Assembly (NCBI RefSeq): GCF_002754475.1
Contig: NZ_PEFL01000001.1
Coordinates: 434,001-498,000 of the forward strand
Direction: 5' to 3'
DNA from: Comamonas sp. 26
Lineage (GTDB): Bacteria > Pseudomonadota > Gammaproteobacteria > Burkholderiales > Burkholderiaceae_C
Length of the DNA: 64,000 nucleotides
In this document: positions 28,293 through 37,067 of the stretch, piece after piece
Position numbering within the stretch: position 1 is the stretch's first letter
How the letters are laid out: every line of letters begins with the position of its first letter
Translations under genes and position numbers: made by a program
Notes under the pieces: generated by a model
The model's database searches: none
Told to the model about the DNA's origin: nothing
The model's input: only the letters and a program-made list of their open reading frames with translations

Positions 28293-28610
28293 ATGCGTAG
28301 TGAAGTAATCGTAGTTTTGGGTGATGACCTGGAATATCGGGTCGACACCCAGGCTCTGCCGACCGTGAGTTCGGATGAAGGTCGTCGCTGGCTGGATCAG
28401 CAATTTATCTCGCTCGAGTGCGAGCCTTTGCGAGCCACCGGCAAGGTGCTGCTGGCCGACAAGCTGGTCGTTGTCGCGCGCGAAGCGCGTAATCGTCCCG
28501 AGTTGTTTGAGAGCCCAGACTGGCGTAACACTTATGCCGTGGCAGCTCAGGCAGTCCTGTCCAAGCCGCTGATTCGGGTAGATGTGCCAGCGATGTCGAT
28601 TAGTTATTAA
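28293..28610 (+). CDS. Hypothetical protein, 105 residues
   Basis: The start is set by a strong AGGAGA ribosome site. The protein is soluble, with no signal peptide or membrane helix: MRSEVIVVLGDDLEYRV at the start, a middle KVLLADKLVVVAREAR and an end VDVPAMSISY. I do not recognise its family. It is transcribed toward mpl and ends in a family 1 repeat and a bidirectional terminator. Confidence 0.75.
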   Translation: MRSEVIVVLGDDLEYRVDTQALPTVSSDEGRRWLDQQFISLECEPLRATGKVLLADKLVVVAREARNRPELFESPDWRNTYAVAAQAVLSKPLIRVDVPAMSISY

Positions 28611-28611
28611 G

Positions 28612-28670
28612 CTCCCCCTGAGGGGGACCGCATCTTCGCTGCGAGGCGGTTCTTGCTCGGTGCCCTGGCT
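28612..28670 (+). repeat. Interspersed GC-rich repeat, family 1, short copy
   Basis: Begins directly after the stop codon with CCCCCTGAGGGGGAC and continues to GGTTCTTGCTCGGTG, matching the two ends of the 39381-39489 copy (read on its - strand) but lacking the central hairpin block. Confidence 0.6.
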
Positions 28671-28691
28671 TGGGTTGTGGCTGTGCCAAGA

Positions 28692-28723
28692 AAAATGCCC
28701 GTTGATTTCTCAGCGGGCATTTT
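28692..28723. terminator. Bidirectional terminator between convergent genes
   Basis: AAAATGCCCG at 28692-28701 pairs with CGGGCATTTT at 28714-28723. It serves the hypothetical gene from the left and mpl from the right. Confidence 0.85.
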
Positions 28724-28733
28724 AGTTTCTGAC

Positions 28734-30152
28734 TTACTTCAGTGCTTCCAGCAGCTTGGCGTGGATGCCGCCAAACCCGCCGTTGCTCATGCCGACGATA
28801 TGGTCGCCGGGCTTAGCCGCTGCGGTAATCTGGGCGATCAAGGTGTCGATATCGCCAGCGACTTGAGCACGCTTGCCGGGGCCTACGCCCATGGATCCCA
28901 TGGCTTCTGCCGCATCCCAGTCCAGGCCGGCGGTGTGGCAGAAGACGAGATCGGCGCTTTCCAGTGACCAAGGCAGCTGGCTTTTCATGGTGCCCAGCTT
29001 CATGGTGTTGCTGCGGGGCTCGAAGACGGCGAGGATGCGGGCATCGGGGCCGAGCTTGCGGCGTAGGCCGTCCAGCGTGGTGCGGATGGCTGTCGGGTGA
29101 TGGGCAAAGTCGTCATAGACCTCAATGCCGTTCACCGTGCCGCGCAGCTCCATACGGCGCTTGACGTTCTGAAAGCGCGACAGGGCTTTGCAGGCGGCTT
29201 CGGCGCTTACGCCCAGATGGTCAGCGGCCGCAATGGCTGCCAGCGCATTGAGCTGGTTGTGCACGCCAGTCAGCGACCAGGTCAGCTGGCCCACTTTTTT
29301 GCCATGGCGCAGCACGGCAAAGTCGCTGGGGTCGCCTTCGGCGCTGAAATCGCTGACAGCAGTACCGAAGGCGCGCACTTCGCTCCAGCAGCCTTGCGTC
29401 AGCACGCGGGTCAGGCTTTCTTCCAGGCCATTAGTCACCACGCGCCCGGTGGAGGGCACGGTGCGCACCAGATGGTGGAACTGGCGCTCAATGGCGGCCA
29501 GATCATCAAAGATATCGGCGTGATCGAATTCGAGGTTGTTCAGCACGGCCGTGCGAGGGCGGTAGTGCACAAACTTGCTGCGCTTGTCGAAGAAGGCCGT
29601 GTCGTATTCATCGGCTTCAATCACAAACACGGGCTCGTGGCCCATAGGGCCGGGGCCGGTCGTGGGGCGCTTGGGCGCGCCCAGACGGGCGGAGACACCA
29701 AAGTCCAGCGGCACACCGCCCACCAGAAAGCCCGGTTGCAGGCCTGCGCATTCCAGCACCCAGGTCAGCATGGATGTGGTGGTGGTCTTGCCGTGCGTAC
29801 CCGCGACAGCCAGCACATGGCGACCACGCAGCACATGTTCTGCCAACCACTGGGGGCCGCTGGTGTAGGCGGCACCGGTGTCCAGAATGGCTTCCATCAG
29901 CGGGAATTTGGGCGAGCCGTCGGGCAGGTGCTTGCGGCTGACGACGTTGCCGATCACATACATATCGGGCTTGAGCGCGATCTGATCGGCACCATAGCCC
30001 TCAATCAGCTCAATACCCAGCTGGCGCAGCTGATCGCTCATTGGCGGGTAGACGCCCGCATCGCAGCCCGTCACCTTATGACCCGCTTCACGCGCCAAGG
30101 CGGCCAGACCTCCCATGAAGGTGCCGCAAATGCCCAGAATATGAATGTGCAT
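28734..30152 (-). CDS. mpl: UDP-MurNAc:L-Ala-gamma-D-Glu-meso-DAP ligase (peptidoglycan recycling)
   Basis: Mpl reattaches the tripeptide recovered from old wall to UDP-MurNAc in the cytoplasm, bypassing MurC, MurD and MurE. The 472-residue protein starts HIHILGICGTFMGGLA, the Mpl form of the motif that reads GIGGSGMSG in MurC. It has [38 protein letters not shown] and FEPRSNTMKLG. AmpD, which releases the same peptide, is encoded at 42914. Its stop lies ten bases from the terminator. Confidence 0.96.
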   Translation of the reverse strand: MHIHILGICGTFMGGLAALAREAGHKVTGCDAGVYPPMSDQLRQLGIELIEGYGADQIALKPDMYVIGNVVSRKHLPDGSPKFPLMEAILDTGAAYTSGPQWLAEHVLRGRHVLAVAGTHGKTTTTSMLTWVLECAGLQPGFLVGGVPLDFGVSARLGAPKRPTTGPGPMGHEPVFVIEADEYDTAFFDKRSKFVHYRPRTAVLNNLEFDHADIFDDLAAIERQFHHLVRTVPSTGRVVTNGLEESLTRVLTQGCWSEVRAFGTAVSDFSAEGDPSDFAVLRHGKKVGQLTWSLTGVHNQLNALAAIAAADHLGVSAEAACKALSRFQNVKRRMELRGTVNGIEVYDDFAHHPTAIRTTLDGLRRKLGPDARILAVFEPRSNTMKLGTMKSQLPWSLESADLVFCHTAGLDWDAAEAMGSMGVGPGKRAQVAGDIDTLIAQITAAAKPGDHIVGMSNGGFGGIHAKLLEALK

Positions 30153-30225
30153 GGCCGGGGATTCTACGTTTGCGCGCAGGCCCTGAGGGCGATCTATCGA
30201 CTGCGCGGGCGCTGCCAGTAACCTT

Positions 30226-30325
30226 TCTTATCAAATTGATAGTTGGCTGCGCCTTATTTATATTAGTTTGAAAGTGTTTTTACTTTGAGGGTGAGATCTA
30301 TCAAGCGCTACCAGCTATCAAAACA
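30226..30325. repeat. Fragments resembling repeat family 2
   Basis: Between divergent mpl and the 30431 gene are TCTATCAAGCGCTACCAGCTATCAA-type sequence (30297-30321) and an AT-rich stretch with TTGATAGTTGGCTGCGCC. The first resembles the right half of the copy at 60374-60414. The match is partial. Confidence 0.35.
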
Positions 30326-30430
30326 GCAGCCTTGTGCGGAATAGGCCAAAGTGCCTGCGCTTTCATGGGCCACAATGTCTGCAAATGACCTGCATTGCAC
30401 ACCGCTGCGGGATCTACGGAAGAGCGCGCT

Positions 30431-31033
30431 ATGAGTTTGGATAATTTGACGGCTGAAATCGCTCAGACAGCGGCCCACATCGTGGTCGAAGAAGGGCTTG
30501 AGTGGGGTCCGGCCAAGCAGCGCGCCTTGCGCCAGCTGGCCTTGCCCAGCCGCACGGCGCTGCCCGACAACGACCAGCTTGAAGAAGCGGTGCGTGAATA
30601 TATAGAGCTGTTCTGCGGCGAAACCCAACCACAAGAGCTGCTGGCGCTGCGCAAGCTGGCGCTGGTCTGGATGGACCGGCTGCAGGAGTTTCGCCCGCAT
30701 CTGGCAGGAGCGGTCTGGCGCGGTACTGCTACGCGCTTGTCTGATATCTATCTGCAATTGTTTTGCGATGACTCCAAGTCCGCAGAAATTGCCTTGATCA
30801 ACAACCAGGTTAACTATGAGCCGAGCACTGTGACTGGCTTTCAGGGCAAGCCGGTGGAGGCGCTCTCCATCCACTCCCTGTGCAAGCCGATCAATGAAAC
30901 TGTGGGCGTGCATCTGATGGTGTATGACCATGACGATATGCGCGGTGCGATGAAACCCGATAGTCGAGGACGCAGCCTGCGTGGCGATGCTAAGGCTTTG
31001 CGCAAGTTACTGGAGGAGAGTCGTGATGAGTGA
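30431..31033 (+). CDS. Hypothetical protein, 200 residues
   Basis: A soluble, mostly helical protein with no signal peptide. Segments include AHIVVEEGLEWGPAKQRAL near the N-terminus, WRGTATRLSDIYLQLFCDDS in the middle, and a basic C-terminus GRSLRGDAKALRKLLEE. I do not recognise the family. The RGTATRLSDI..LFCDD pattern is faintly like a nucleotidyltransferase core but not enough to call. The 3' end overlaps the TlpA-like gene by eight bases, suggesting a shared transcript and perhaps linked function. Confidence 0.78.
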   Translation: MSLDNLTAEIAQTAAHIVVEEGLEWGPAKQRALRQLALPSRTALPDNDQLEEAVREYIELFCGETQPQELLALRKLALVWMDRLQEFRPHLAGAVWRGTATRLSDIYLQLFCDDSKSAEIALINNQVNYEPSTVTGFQGKPVEALSIHSLCKPINETVGVHLMVYDHDDMRGAMKPDSRGRSLRGDAKALRKLLEESRDE

Positions 31034-31580
31034 GATGCCAAGCCCTGATTCGCAAGGCAAAGAGCGCAATCGCCGCCTCTGGCTGACAGCGTCTGTCGCT
31101 GGCGTGGCCGCTGTGGCGGGCGCTGGCTTTGCATGGTTGCGCAGCCAGCCGCAGGCTATGGGTCCCAGCGCTGAAGCGCAGCTGTGGAGCCAAGTTTTTG
31201 AAGCGCCTGACGGTAAACCGTTTGCCATGGCCGACTTCAAAGGTCGTCCAGTGCTGCTCAATTTCTGGGCGACCTGGTGCCCGCCTTGCGTGAAGGAGCT
31301 GCCCATGCTCAGCGAATTTGCGGCCAAACAAGGCGCTCAGGGTATTCAAGTAGTCGGCTTGGCCGTTGATAAGTCTGAAGCGGTGCAGCGGTTTTTGCAG
31401 CGCCAACCTGTGCAGTTCCCCGTCGGTATTGCCATGCAAGGGGGGTTAGGCCTTACTCGAACCCTGGGGAATTTGCAAGGTGGCCTGCCGTTCACGGTTT
31501 TGTTCGACAGTCAAGGTCAAGTCAAGCAGCGTAAAATAGGCGAACTTTCCAGCGAAGATCTGGCAAATTGGAGCAAATAG
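31026..31580 (+). CDS. TlpA-like membrane-anchored thioredoxin
   Basis: A 184-residue protein with an N-terminal membrane anchor (about residues 17-38) and a periplasmic thioredoxin fold. The redox motif is FWATWCPPCVKELPM. The later FPVGIAMQGG and GGLPFTVLFDSQG give the cis-proline region. Such proteins reduce or oxidise disulfides, often for cytochrome c maturation. The ATG at 31026 overlaps the upstream hypothetical gene, and accB follows with its own promoter. Confidence 0.9.
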   Translation: MSEMPSPDSQGKERNRRLWLTASVAGVAAVAGAGFAWLRSQPQAMGPSAEAQLWSQVFEAPDGKPFAMADFKGRPVLLNFWATWCPPCVKELPMLSEFAAKQGAQGIQVVGLAVDKSEAVQRFLQRQPVQFPVGIAMQGGLGLTRTLGNLQGGLPFTVLFDSQGQVKQRKIGELSSEDLANWSK

Positions 31581-31681
31581 AGCGAATGAACATTGCTCTT
31601 GCCGTCAGAAAAGTGTAGGCGCGCAAAATTCCCTGGTGACGTTATTGAAAAATATCCGCCAATGCGCGCAGAAGGCCGAAT

Positions 31682-31710
31682 TTGAGGTAAATTCGCGCCC
31701 TGTTTAGAAT
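31682..31710 (+). promoter_or_regulatory. Sigma70-like promoter of accBC
   Basis: TTGAGG (31682-31687), a 17-base spacer and TAGAAT (31705-31710) lie just upstream of accB. The predicted start is near 31717, giving a very short leader with GGAG before the ATG. Confidence 0.5.
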
Positions 31711-31728
31711 TACGTCGCTGGAGCTCCC

Positions 31729-32187
31729 ATGGATTTGCGAAAACTCAAGACCCTCATTGACCTAGTGTCCGAATCGAATGTGTCGGAACTGGAGATCACC
31801 GAAGCAGAGGGCAAGGTCCGTATTGTCAAGAGCGAAGGTGTGGTGCATCAGCAGTACGTTGCCGCCCCTATGCAGGCAGCCCCCATGATGGCCGCCCCTG
31901 TTGCAGCCGCTGCCGCGCCCGTCGCCGCAGCACCTGCCGCAGCCGCTGTGGAAGGTCATGTCGTCAAGTCGCCCATGGTGGGCACTTTCTACCGCGCTTC
32001 CAGCCCAGGCGCCAAGGCGTTTGTGGATGTGGGCAGCCAGGTCAAGGAAGGCGACACGATCTGCATCGTTGAAGCCATGAAGATCCTCAACGAGATCGAA
32101 GCCGACAAGAGCGGCACCATTGTTCGCGTTTTGGGTGAAAACGGCCAGGCTGTGGAATACGGCCAGCCTCTGTTCGTGATCGAGTAA
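31729..32187 (+). CDS. accB: Biotin carboxyl carrier protein of acetyl-CoA carboxylase
   Basis: AccB carries the biotin used by acetyl-CoA carboxylase for malonyl-CoA synthesis. The 152-residue protein has an N-terminal dimerisation region ([13 protein letters not shown]), an Ala/Pro-rich linker (about residues 45-80) and a C-terminal biotinyl domain with [11 protein letters not shown]. The biotinylation site is EAMKILNEI (Lys in AMK). accC follows after 124 bases, the common accBC arrangement. Confidence 0.97.
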   Translation: MDLRKLKTLIDLVSESNVSELEITEAEGKVRIVKSEGVVHQQYVAAPMQAAPMMAAPVAAAAAPVAAAPAAAAVEGHVVKSPMVGTFYRASSPGAKAFVDVGSQVKEGDTICIVEAMKILNEIEADKSGTIVRVLGENGQAVEYGQPLFVIE

Positions 32188-32311
32188 TAGATCATGAGGC
32201 GTTGCATGCAGCTCGCATTGCAGCGCCGAGGTGCGCTAGCCGCTGGCTGCGCGACTGGGTCATTGGCAGTGGTCTGCGCTGAAGTGCAGGCAACAAGCTG
32301 CGAGGAACTTC

Positions 32312-33670
32312 ATGTTTAAGAAAATTTTGGTTGCCAATCGGGGTGAAATTGCCCTGCGCATCCAGCGCGCTTGTCGTGAGCTGGGTATCAAGGCGGTGAT
32401 GGTTTATTCCGAAGCCGACCGTGATGCCAAGTACGTCAAGCTCGCCGACGAAGCCGTGTGTATTGGCCCAGCTCCCTCGGGACTGAGCTATCTCAACATG
32501 CCGGCCCTAATCTCGGCTGCCGAGGTGACGGACGCCGAGGCGATTCACCCTGGCTATGGCTTCCTGGCCGAAAACGCTGACTTCGCCGAGCGCGTTGAAA
32601 AAAGCGGATTCACCTTCATTGGCCCGACACCTGAAAACATCCGCATCATGGGTGACAAGGTCTCGGCCAAGCAAGCCATGATCAAGGCCGGTGTGCCTTG
32701 CGTGCCCGGCTCGGACGGCGAATTGCCCGACGATCCCGCACTCATCAAGCGCATTGCCAAGGCTGTGGGCTACCCGGTGATCATCAAGGCCTCTGGTGGT
32801 GGCGGTGGTCGCGGCATGCGCGTGGTGCATACCGAGGCAGCTCTGGTGAACGCCGTGCAAATGACCAAGGCGGAGGCTGCTGCGGCTTTCGGCAATCCTG
32901 CGGTTTACATGGAAAAGTACCTGCAAAACCCACGTCACGTGGAAATTCAGGTGATTGCCGATACCTTCAAGAACGCCGTCTATCTGGGCGAGCGCGACTG
33001 CTCCATGCAGCGCCGCCACCAGAAGGTGATTGAAGAGGCTCCGGCTCCAGGCATTCCCCGCAAGCTGATTGAGCGCATTGGTGAGCGCTGCGTGGCCGCC
33101 TGTAAGAAAATCGGTTACCGCGGTGCTGGTACGTTCGAGTTCCTTTACGAAAACGGCGAGTTCTACTTTATCGAGATGAACACCCGTATTCAGGTGGAGC
33201 ATCCGATCTCCGAGCTGATCACCGGCGTGGACATTGTTCGCACCCAGATCATGGTGGCCGCCGGCGAAAAGCTGCCGTTCACCCAGCGTCAGATCGAATT
33301 CAAGGGCCATGCCATTGAATGCCGTGTGAATGCAGAAGACCCCTACAAGTTCACTCCCTCGCCTGGCCGCATCACCATGTGGCATGCCCCCGGTGGCCCT
33401 GGCGTGCGCGTGGACTCGCATGTGTACAACAACTACTTCGTGCCGCCTAACTACGACTCGATGATCGGCAAGATCATCACGTATGGTGATACCCGCGAAC
33501 AGGCGATCGCCCGCATGCGCACTGCGCTGCTGGAGACGGTGGTTGAAGGCATCAACACGAATATTCCGCTGCACCAGGATTTGATGGTGGACGCGAAGTT
33601 CATTGAGGGTGGCACGAACATCCACTATCTGGAAGAGTGGCTGACACGCCGCAACCCTTCCAAGCGATGA
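32312..33670 (+). CDS. accC: Biotin carboxylase of acetyl-CoA carboxylase
   Basis: AccC carboxylates biotin on AccB using ATP and bicarbonate. The 452-residue ATP-grasp protein starts [17 protein letters not shown]. It has [29 protein letters not shown] (ATP loop), [15 protein letters not shown] and [20 protein letters not shown]. All are diagnostic. Length and lack of a fused biotinyl domain separate it from propionyl- or methylcrotonyl-CoA carboxylase subunits. Confidence 0.97.
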   Translation: MFKKILVANRGEIALRIQRACRELGIKAVMVYSEADRDAKYVKLADEAVCIGPAPSGLSYLNMPALISAAEVTDAEAIHPGYGFLAENADFAERVEKSGFTFIGPTPENIRIMGDKVSAKQAMIKAGVPCVPGSDGELPDDPALIKRIAKAVGYPVIIKASGGGGGRGMRVVHTEAALVNAVQMTKAEAAAAFGNPAVYMEKYLQNPRHVEIQVIADTFKNAVYLGERDCSMQRRHQKVIEEAPAPGIPRKLIERIGERCVAACKKIGYRGAGTFEFLYENGEFYFIEMNTRIQVEHPISELITGVDIVRTQIMVAAGEKLPFTQRQIEFKGHAIECRVNAEDPYKFTPSPGRITMWHAPGGPGVRVDSHVYNNYFVPPNYDSMIGKIITYGDTREQAIARMRTALLETVVEGINTNIPLHQDLMVDAKFIEGGTNIHYLEEWLTRRNPSKR

Positions 33671-33815
33671 GCGGGCATTTGCCGCTTTGACCTCTCATGC
33701 TGGCCTCTGGTAACGGAGACCAGCATTTTCGTTTTTCAGGAAACTACGGTTTACCCAGGCAGATAGAGGCATAGCCTTGCATCTCGCCCTGTGTAGATCC
33801 ATGAAAGGATTGGCC

Positions 33816-34706
33816 ATGTACGAGCTGAGCCTGTTGTGCCCGGAGGACCGGGTTGAAACTATGAGCGACGCGCTGGATGCACTGGATGCATTGAGCGTGT
33901 CCGTTGAAGATGCTGACGCGCAAACAGATGCCGAACAGGCGCTGTTTGGTGAGCCTGGCATGCCTGCGCCCAAGGATGGCTGGCAGCGCAGCCGTGTGAT
34001 TGCGCTGTTCCCAACCGAAGCTGCGGCCGTGGAAGCGCGCGAGTTGCTGCAACCGCAGGACTTTTTTGAAGGCTGCAAGATTCTGGCCGTCAAGCCCGTA
34101 CCCGATCAGGATTGGGTGCGCCTGACGCAATCGCAGTTCGAGCCCGTGGACATCACGCCCGAGTTCTGGATTGTGCCAACCTGGCATGAATTGCCCGAGC
34201 AGGCCAAGATCAGCATTCGCCTTGACCCCGGTCTGGCCTTTGGTACCGGTACCCACCCCACGACCCGCATGTGCCTGCGCTGGATTGCGCGCCAGCCCAA
34301 GGGGACGCTGGGCCGCACGCTGGACTACGGCTGTGGCTCCGGCATTCTGGCCATTGGCGCCGCCAAGTTTGGCGCGACCGAAATCGACGCAGTGGATATC
34401 GATCCAGCGGCGGTGGAGTCCACCAACTACAACAGCAGCGCCAACCATGTACAGGTCACTGCAGGTTTGCCTGATGCAGCTGGCGGTACATATCAGACCG
34501 TGCTGGCCAATATTCTGGCGACGCCGCTCAAGGTGCTGGCACCTTTGCTGTGCGGCCGTGTGCAGGCCGGTGGCAATCTGGTGCTGGCCGGTATTCTGGA
34601 GCGTCAGGCTGACGAACTCAAAGAAGCCTACGCACCCTACCTCAAGCTTGAGGTAGCAGATACCCAGGATGGCTGGATCTTGATGACCGCCCAGCGCGCC
34701 GCCTGA
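33816..34706 (+). CDS. prmA: Ribosomal protein L11 methyltransferase
   Basis: PrmA trimethylates ribosomal protein L11 using S-adenosylmethionine. The 296-residue protein has an N-terminal substrate domain starting MYELSLLCPEDRVE and a class I methyltransferase domain. Visible motifs are DPGLAFGTGTHPTTRMCL, LDYGCGSGILAIGAAKFG, AVDIDPAAVEST and VLANILATPL. The ATG at 33816 is set by AAGGA seven bases upstream. An ATG at 33801 would add five residues. It follows accC, the usual betaproteobacterial order. Confidence 0.95.
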   Translation: MYELSLLCPEDRVETMSDALDALDALSVSVEDADAQTDAEQALFGEPGMPAPKDGWQRSRVIALFPTEAAAVEARELLQPQDFFEGCKILAVKPVPDQDWVRLTQSQFEPVDITPEFWIVPTWHELPEQAKISIRLDPGLAFGTGTHPTTRMCLRWIARQPKGTLGRTLDYGCGSGILAIGAAKFGATEIDAVDIDPAAVESTNYNSSANHVQVTAGLPDAAGGTYQTVLANILATPLKVLAPLLCGRVQAGGNLVLAGILERQADELKEAYAPYLKLEVADTQDGWILMTAQRAA

Positions 34707-34767
34707 TTCCGATACATGCCCGCACCCTTGCCGGGTGCGGTTTGCTGCTGCCTACAATTGCCATCTG

Positions 34768-36039
34768 ATGAGCCAAGTTACCCGTTGCCCCTCCTGTGGA
34801 ACCTGCTTCAAAGTGGTTGCAGACCAGTTGCGCATCTCGCAAGGCTGGGTGCGCTGCGGCAGGTGTCAAAGCGTATTTGATGCATCTCAGGACTTGCAGA
34901 CCGTGCCCGATGAACTGCTGGAGCCTAAAGCCCTGCAGTCAGCGGCGCAGGCCCCTGCTGAGCAGCAAGAATCAGTGCAGAAGCAAGATGCTGCTGAAAC
35001 ATTAAATGCTCCTGTTTTGGAAGCTGCTAGTGCTGATGAAGAAAGGGCTGTAACCTCATCTGATTCAAATCTTGCTTCTGAAGAAGCGCTAGATGTGGAG
35101 TCGGCAGAGGTTGATGCCGCTCTGGAGCAGGCAGCGGAAATGGGTGATCAGGAGGCGGCTCAAGTTCCGCTTGAATCGTCAACAGCGTCTGAATCAGAGT
35201 CCGAATCTCCGTCTGAAGTCTCAGAGGAGCAGGAGGCTGCAGAGCCTTCGTTTGTCGATCAGGCGCTCCCTCTGGTTGCAGAGTACGAGTCGCCGATTGA
35301 GTCGGTGCAGGCTGAACACGATAAGTCACCGCTTGCCACTGAATCAGAACCTGAGGCTCAGCAAGAAACGACGGTAGAAGTCGAATCGGCGGATGCTCTG
35401 CAATCTGCCTCTGTGGATAAGTCAATGCCCGTTTCTGCGGTATCTCAGCCTGTGGATGCTGATGCGATCAAAGGCGATGATACGGGCGAGGGTAAGGATG
35501 AAAAATCTTTGCCTGAAAGCGATGAGCCTGGCTTTGTGCGCGAAGCAAGGCGCAAGGCCTTTTGGCAATCCACTGGCATGCGTGCTGTGCTGGTGCTGGG
35601 TTCACTGGCCGCTGTGGCAGGTGTTGCAGGTCAGTATGCATGGCAGCAGCGCGATGCTCTGGCGGCGCAATACCCAGCGCTGACGCCGGTTCTGACCCAA
35701 GCATGCCGCCTGGCTGGTTGTGAACTACAGGCTCGGCGCCAGATTGCCGATGTGGTGATCAGCGGCTCTGGATTCACGCAATTGGCTGATGCACAACAGT
35801 ACCAGTGGAGTTTGACGCTGGAAAATCGCTCCGATTTTGCCGTGGCAACGCCCATGGCCGAGCTGACCTTGACCGATGCTCAGGACAAACCGCTGCTCCG
35901 CCGCGTGATAGATCTCAAGCCGCTTGGTGCGCCAGAGCAATTGCAGGCCCGCCAGGAGTGGAGCGTGAGCGTACCTGTTCAAGTGCAGGATCTTGACGCC
36001 CCTGTGGCCGGCTACCGTGCACTGGTTTTTTACCCCTAA
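34768..36039 (+). CDS. Zinc-ribbon, single-pass membrane protein with DUF3426 domain
   Basis: The 423-residue protein has an N-terminal MJ0042-type zinc ribbon with two CxxC pairs (TRCPSCGTCF and VRCGRCQSVFDA). A very acidic low-complexity region of about 180 residues rich in Glu, Ser and Ala follows. One membrane helix lies near AVLVLGSLAAVAGVAGQYAW, and a C-terminal DUF3426 domain (FTQLADAQQYQWSLTLENRS) ends the protein. Topology suggests cytoplasmic ribbon and periplasmic DUF3426. The function is unknown. It sits between prmA and a PfkB kinase, 24 bases upstream of the latter. Confidence 0.87.
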   Translation: MSQVTRCPSCGTCFKVVADQLRISQGWVRCGRCQSVFDASQDLQTVPDELLEPKALQSAAQAPAEQQESVQKQDAAETLNAPVLEAASADEERAVTSSDSNLASEEALDVESAEVDAALEQAAEMGDQEAAQVPLESSTASESESESPSEVSEEQEAAEPSFVDQALPLVAEYESPIESVQAEHDKSPLATESEPEAQQETTVEVESADALQSASVDKSMPVSAVSQPVDADAIKGDDTGEGKDEKSLPESDEPGFVREARRKAFWQSTGMRAVLVLGSLAAVAGVAGQYAWQQRDALAAQYPALTPVLTQACRLAGCELQARRQIADVVISGSGFTQLADAQQYQWSLTLENRSDFAVATPMAELTLTDAQDKPLLRRVIDLKPLGAPEQLQARQEWSVSVPVQVQDLDAPVAGYRALVFYP

Positions 36040-36063
36040 TCAATTTCTGAAAGTGAAAGCGCC

Positions 36064-36963
36064 ATGGCTGCTTTGATCTGTGGATCGCTGGCATTCGACA
36101 ACATCATGACCTTTGAAGGTCGTTTTGCGGACCAGATTCTTCCTGACCAGCTGCACATTCTGAATGTGTCGTTTCTGGTACCCTCGCTGCGCCGCGACTT
36201 TGGTGGTTGCGCCGGCAATATTGCCTACAGCCTGAAGCTGCTGGGCGGCGATGCACGCCCCATGGCCATGGTGGGTAGCGATGGCGCTGACTATGTTCAG
36301 CGCTTCAAGGATCTGGGTATTGAGACCCGTCACGTGGGCCAGCTGCAGAGCACGCACACGGCTCAGTGCATGATCATGACGGACCGTGACAACAACCAGA
36401 TCACGGCCTTCCATCCCGGTGCCATGATGCAGGCGCATGAGAACCAGATCACGGCCGATATGGCTGCCGAGGTCAAAGTCGGCATCGTCGCTCCTGATGG
36501 TCGTCAGGCCATGATTGATCATGCGGCGCAGTTCAAGGCGGCTGGCATTCCGTTTGTGTTCGATCCCGGTCAAGGCTTGCCCATGTTCAATGGTGACGAG
36601 CTCAAGGCCTTTATTGAGCAAGCCGACTGGGTGGCAGTGAACGACTATGAAGGCAAGATGCTCAGCGAGCGTACCGGCCTGAGCTTTGCGCAAATCTCGC
36701 AGCAAGTGCGAGGCCTGGTTGTGACGCTGGGTGCCGAAGGTTGTGAAGTCTGGCAGAACGGCGAGAAGACGCTGGTTGCCCCTGTGAAGCCTGCTGCGGT
36801 GGTGGACCCTACCGGTTGCGGCGATGCATGGCGCGGTGCCTTCCTGTTTGGCTTGGAGCGCGGCTGGGATCTGGTGCGCTGCGCTGAACTGGGCAACCGC
36901 ATTGGTGCGTTGAAGATTGCGAGCCGTGGCCCACAAAACTATCAGCTAGACTTTCAGCCTTGA
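36064..36963 (+). CDS. PfkB-family carbohydrate/nucleoside kinase (adenosine kinase-like)
   Basis: A 299-residue ribokinase-fold kinase. It begins LICGSLAFDNIMTF, has GGCAGNIAYSLKLLGGDARPMAMVGSDG (substrate binding). The C-terminal PfkB signature VDPTGCGDAWRGAF contains the catalytic Asp and uses GCGD in place of the common GAGD. The FPGRF-like GRFADQILPD and sequence pattern resemble bacterial adenosine-kinase-like proteins, but the substrate is not certain. It ends before a bidirectional terminator. Confidence 0.88.
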   Translation: MAALICGSLAFDNIMTFEGRFADQILPDQLHILNVSFLVPSLRRDFGGCAGNIAYSLKLLGGDARPMAMVGSDGADYVQRFKDLGIETRHVGQLQSTHTAQCMIMTDRDNNQITAFHPGAMMQAHENQITADMAAEVKVGIVAPDGRQAMIDHAAQFKAAGIPFVFDPGQGLPMFNGDELKAFIEQADWVAVNDYEGKMLSERTGLSFAQISQQVRGLVVTLGAEGCEVWQNGEKTLVAPVKPAAVVDPTGCGDAWRGAFLFGLERGWDLVRCAELGNRIGALKIASRGPQNYQLDFQP

Positions 36964-37005
36964 TACCTTGGTCGGCGCACTCAGTGTGCTGACATCAGGC
37001 ATGTA

Positions 37006-37042
37006 AAAAAGCCCGACTCTCGCAAGCGAGATCGGGCTTTTT
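37006..37042. terminator. Bidirectional terminator between PfkB kinase and histone-like gene
   Basis: AAAAAGCCCGA at 37006-37016 pairs with TCGGGCTTTTT at 37032-37042, with the inner stem CTCGC/GCGAG extending it. Confidence 0.88.
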
Positions 37043-37067
37043 TATTGCGTGCAGGTCAGTGAGCTGA

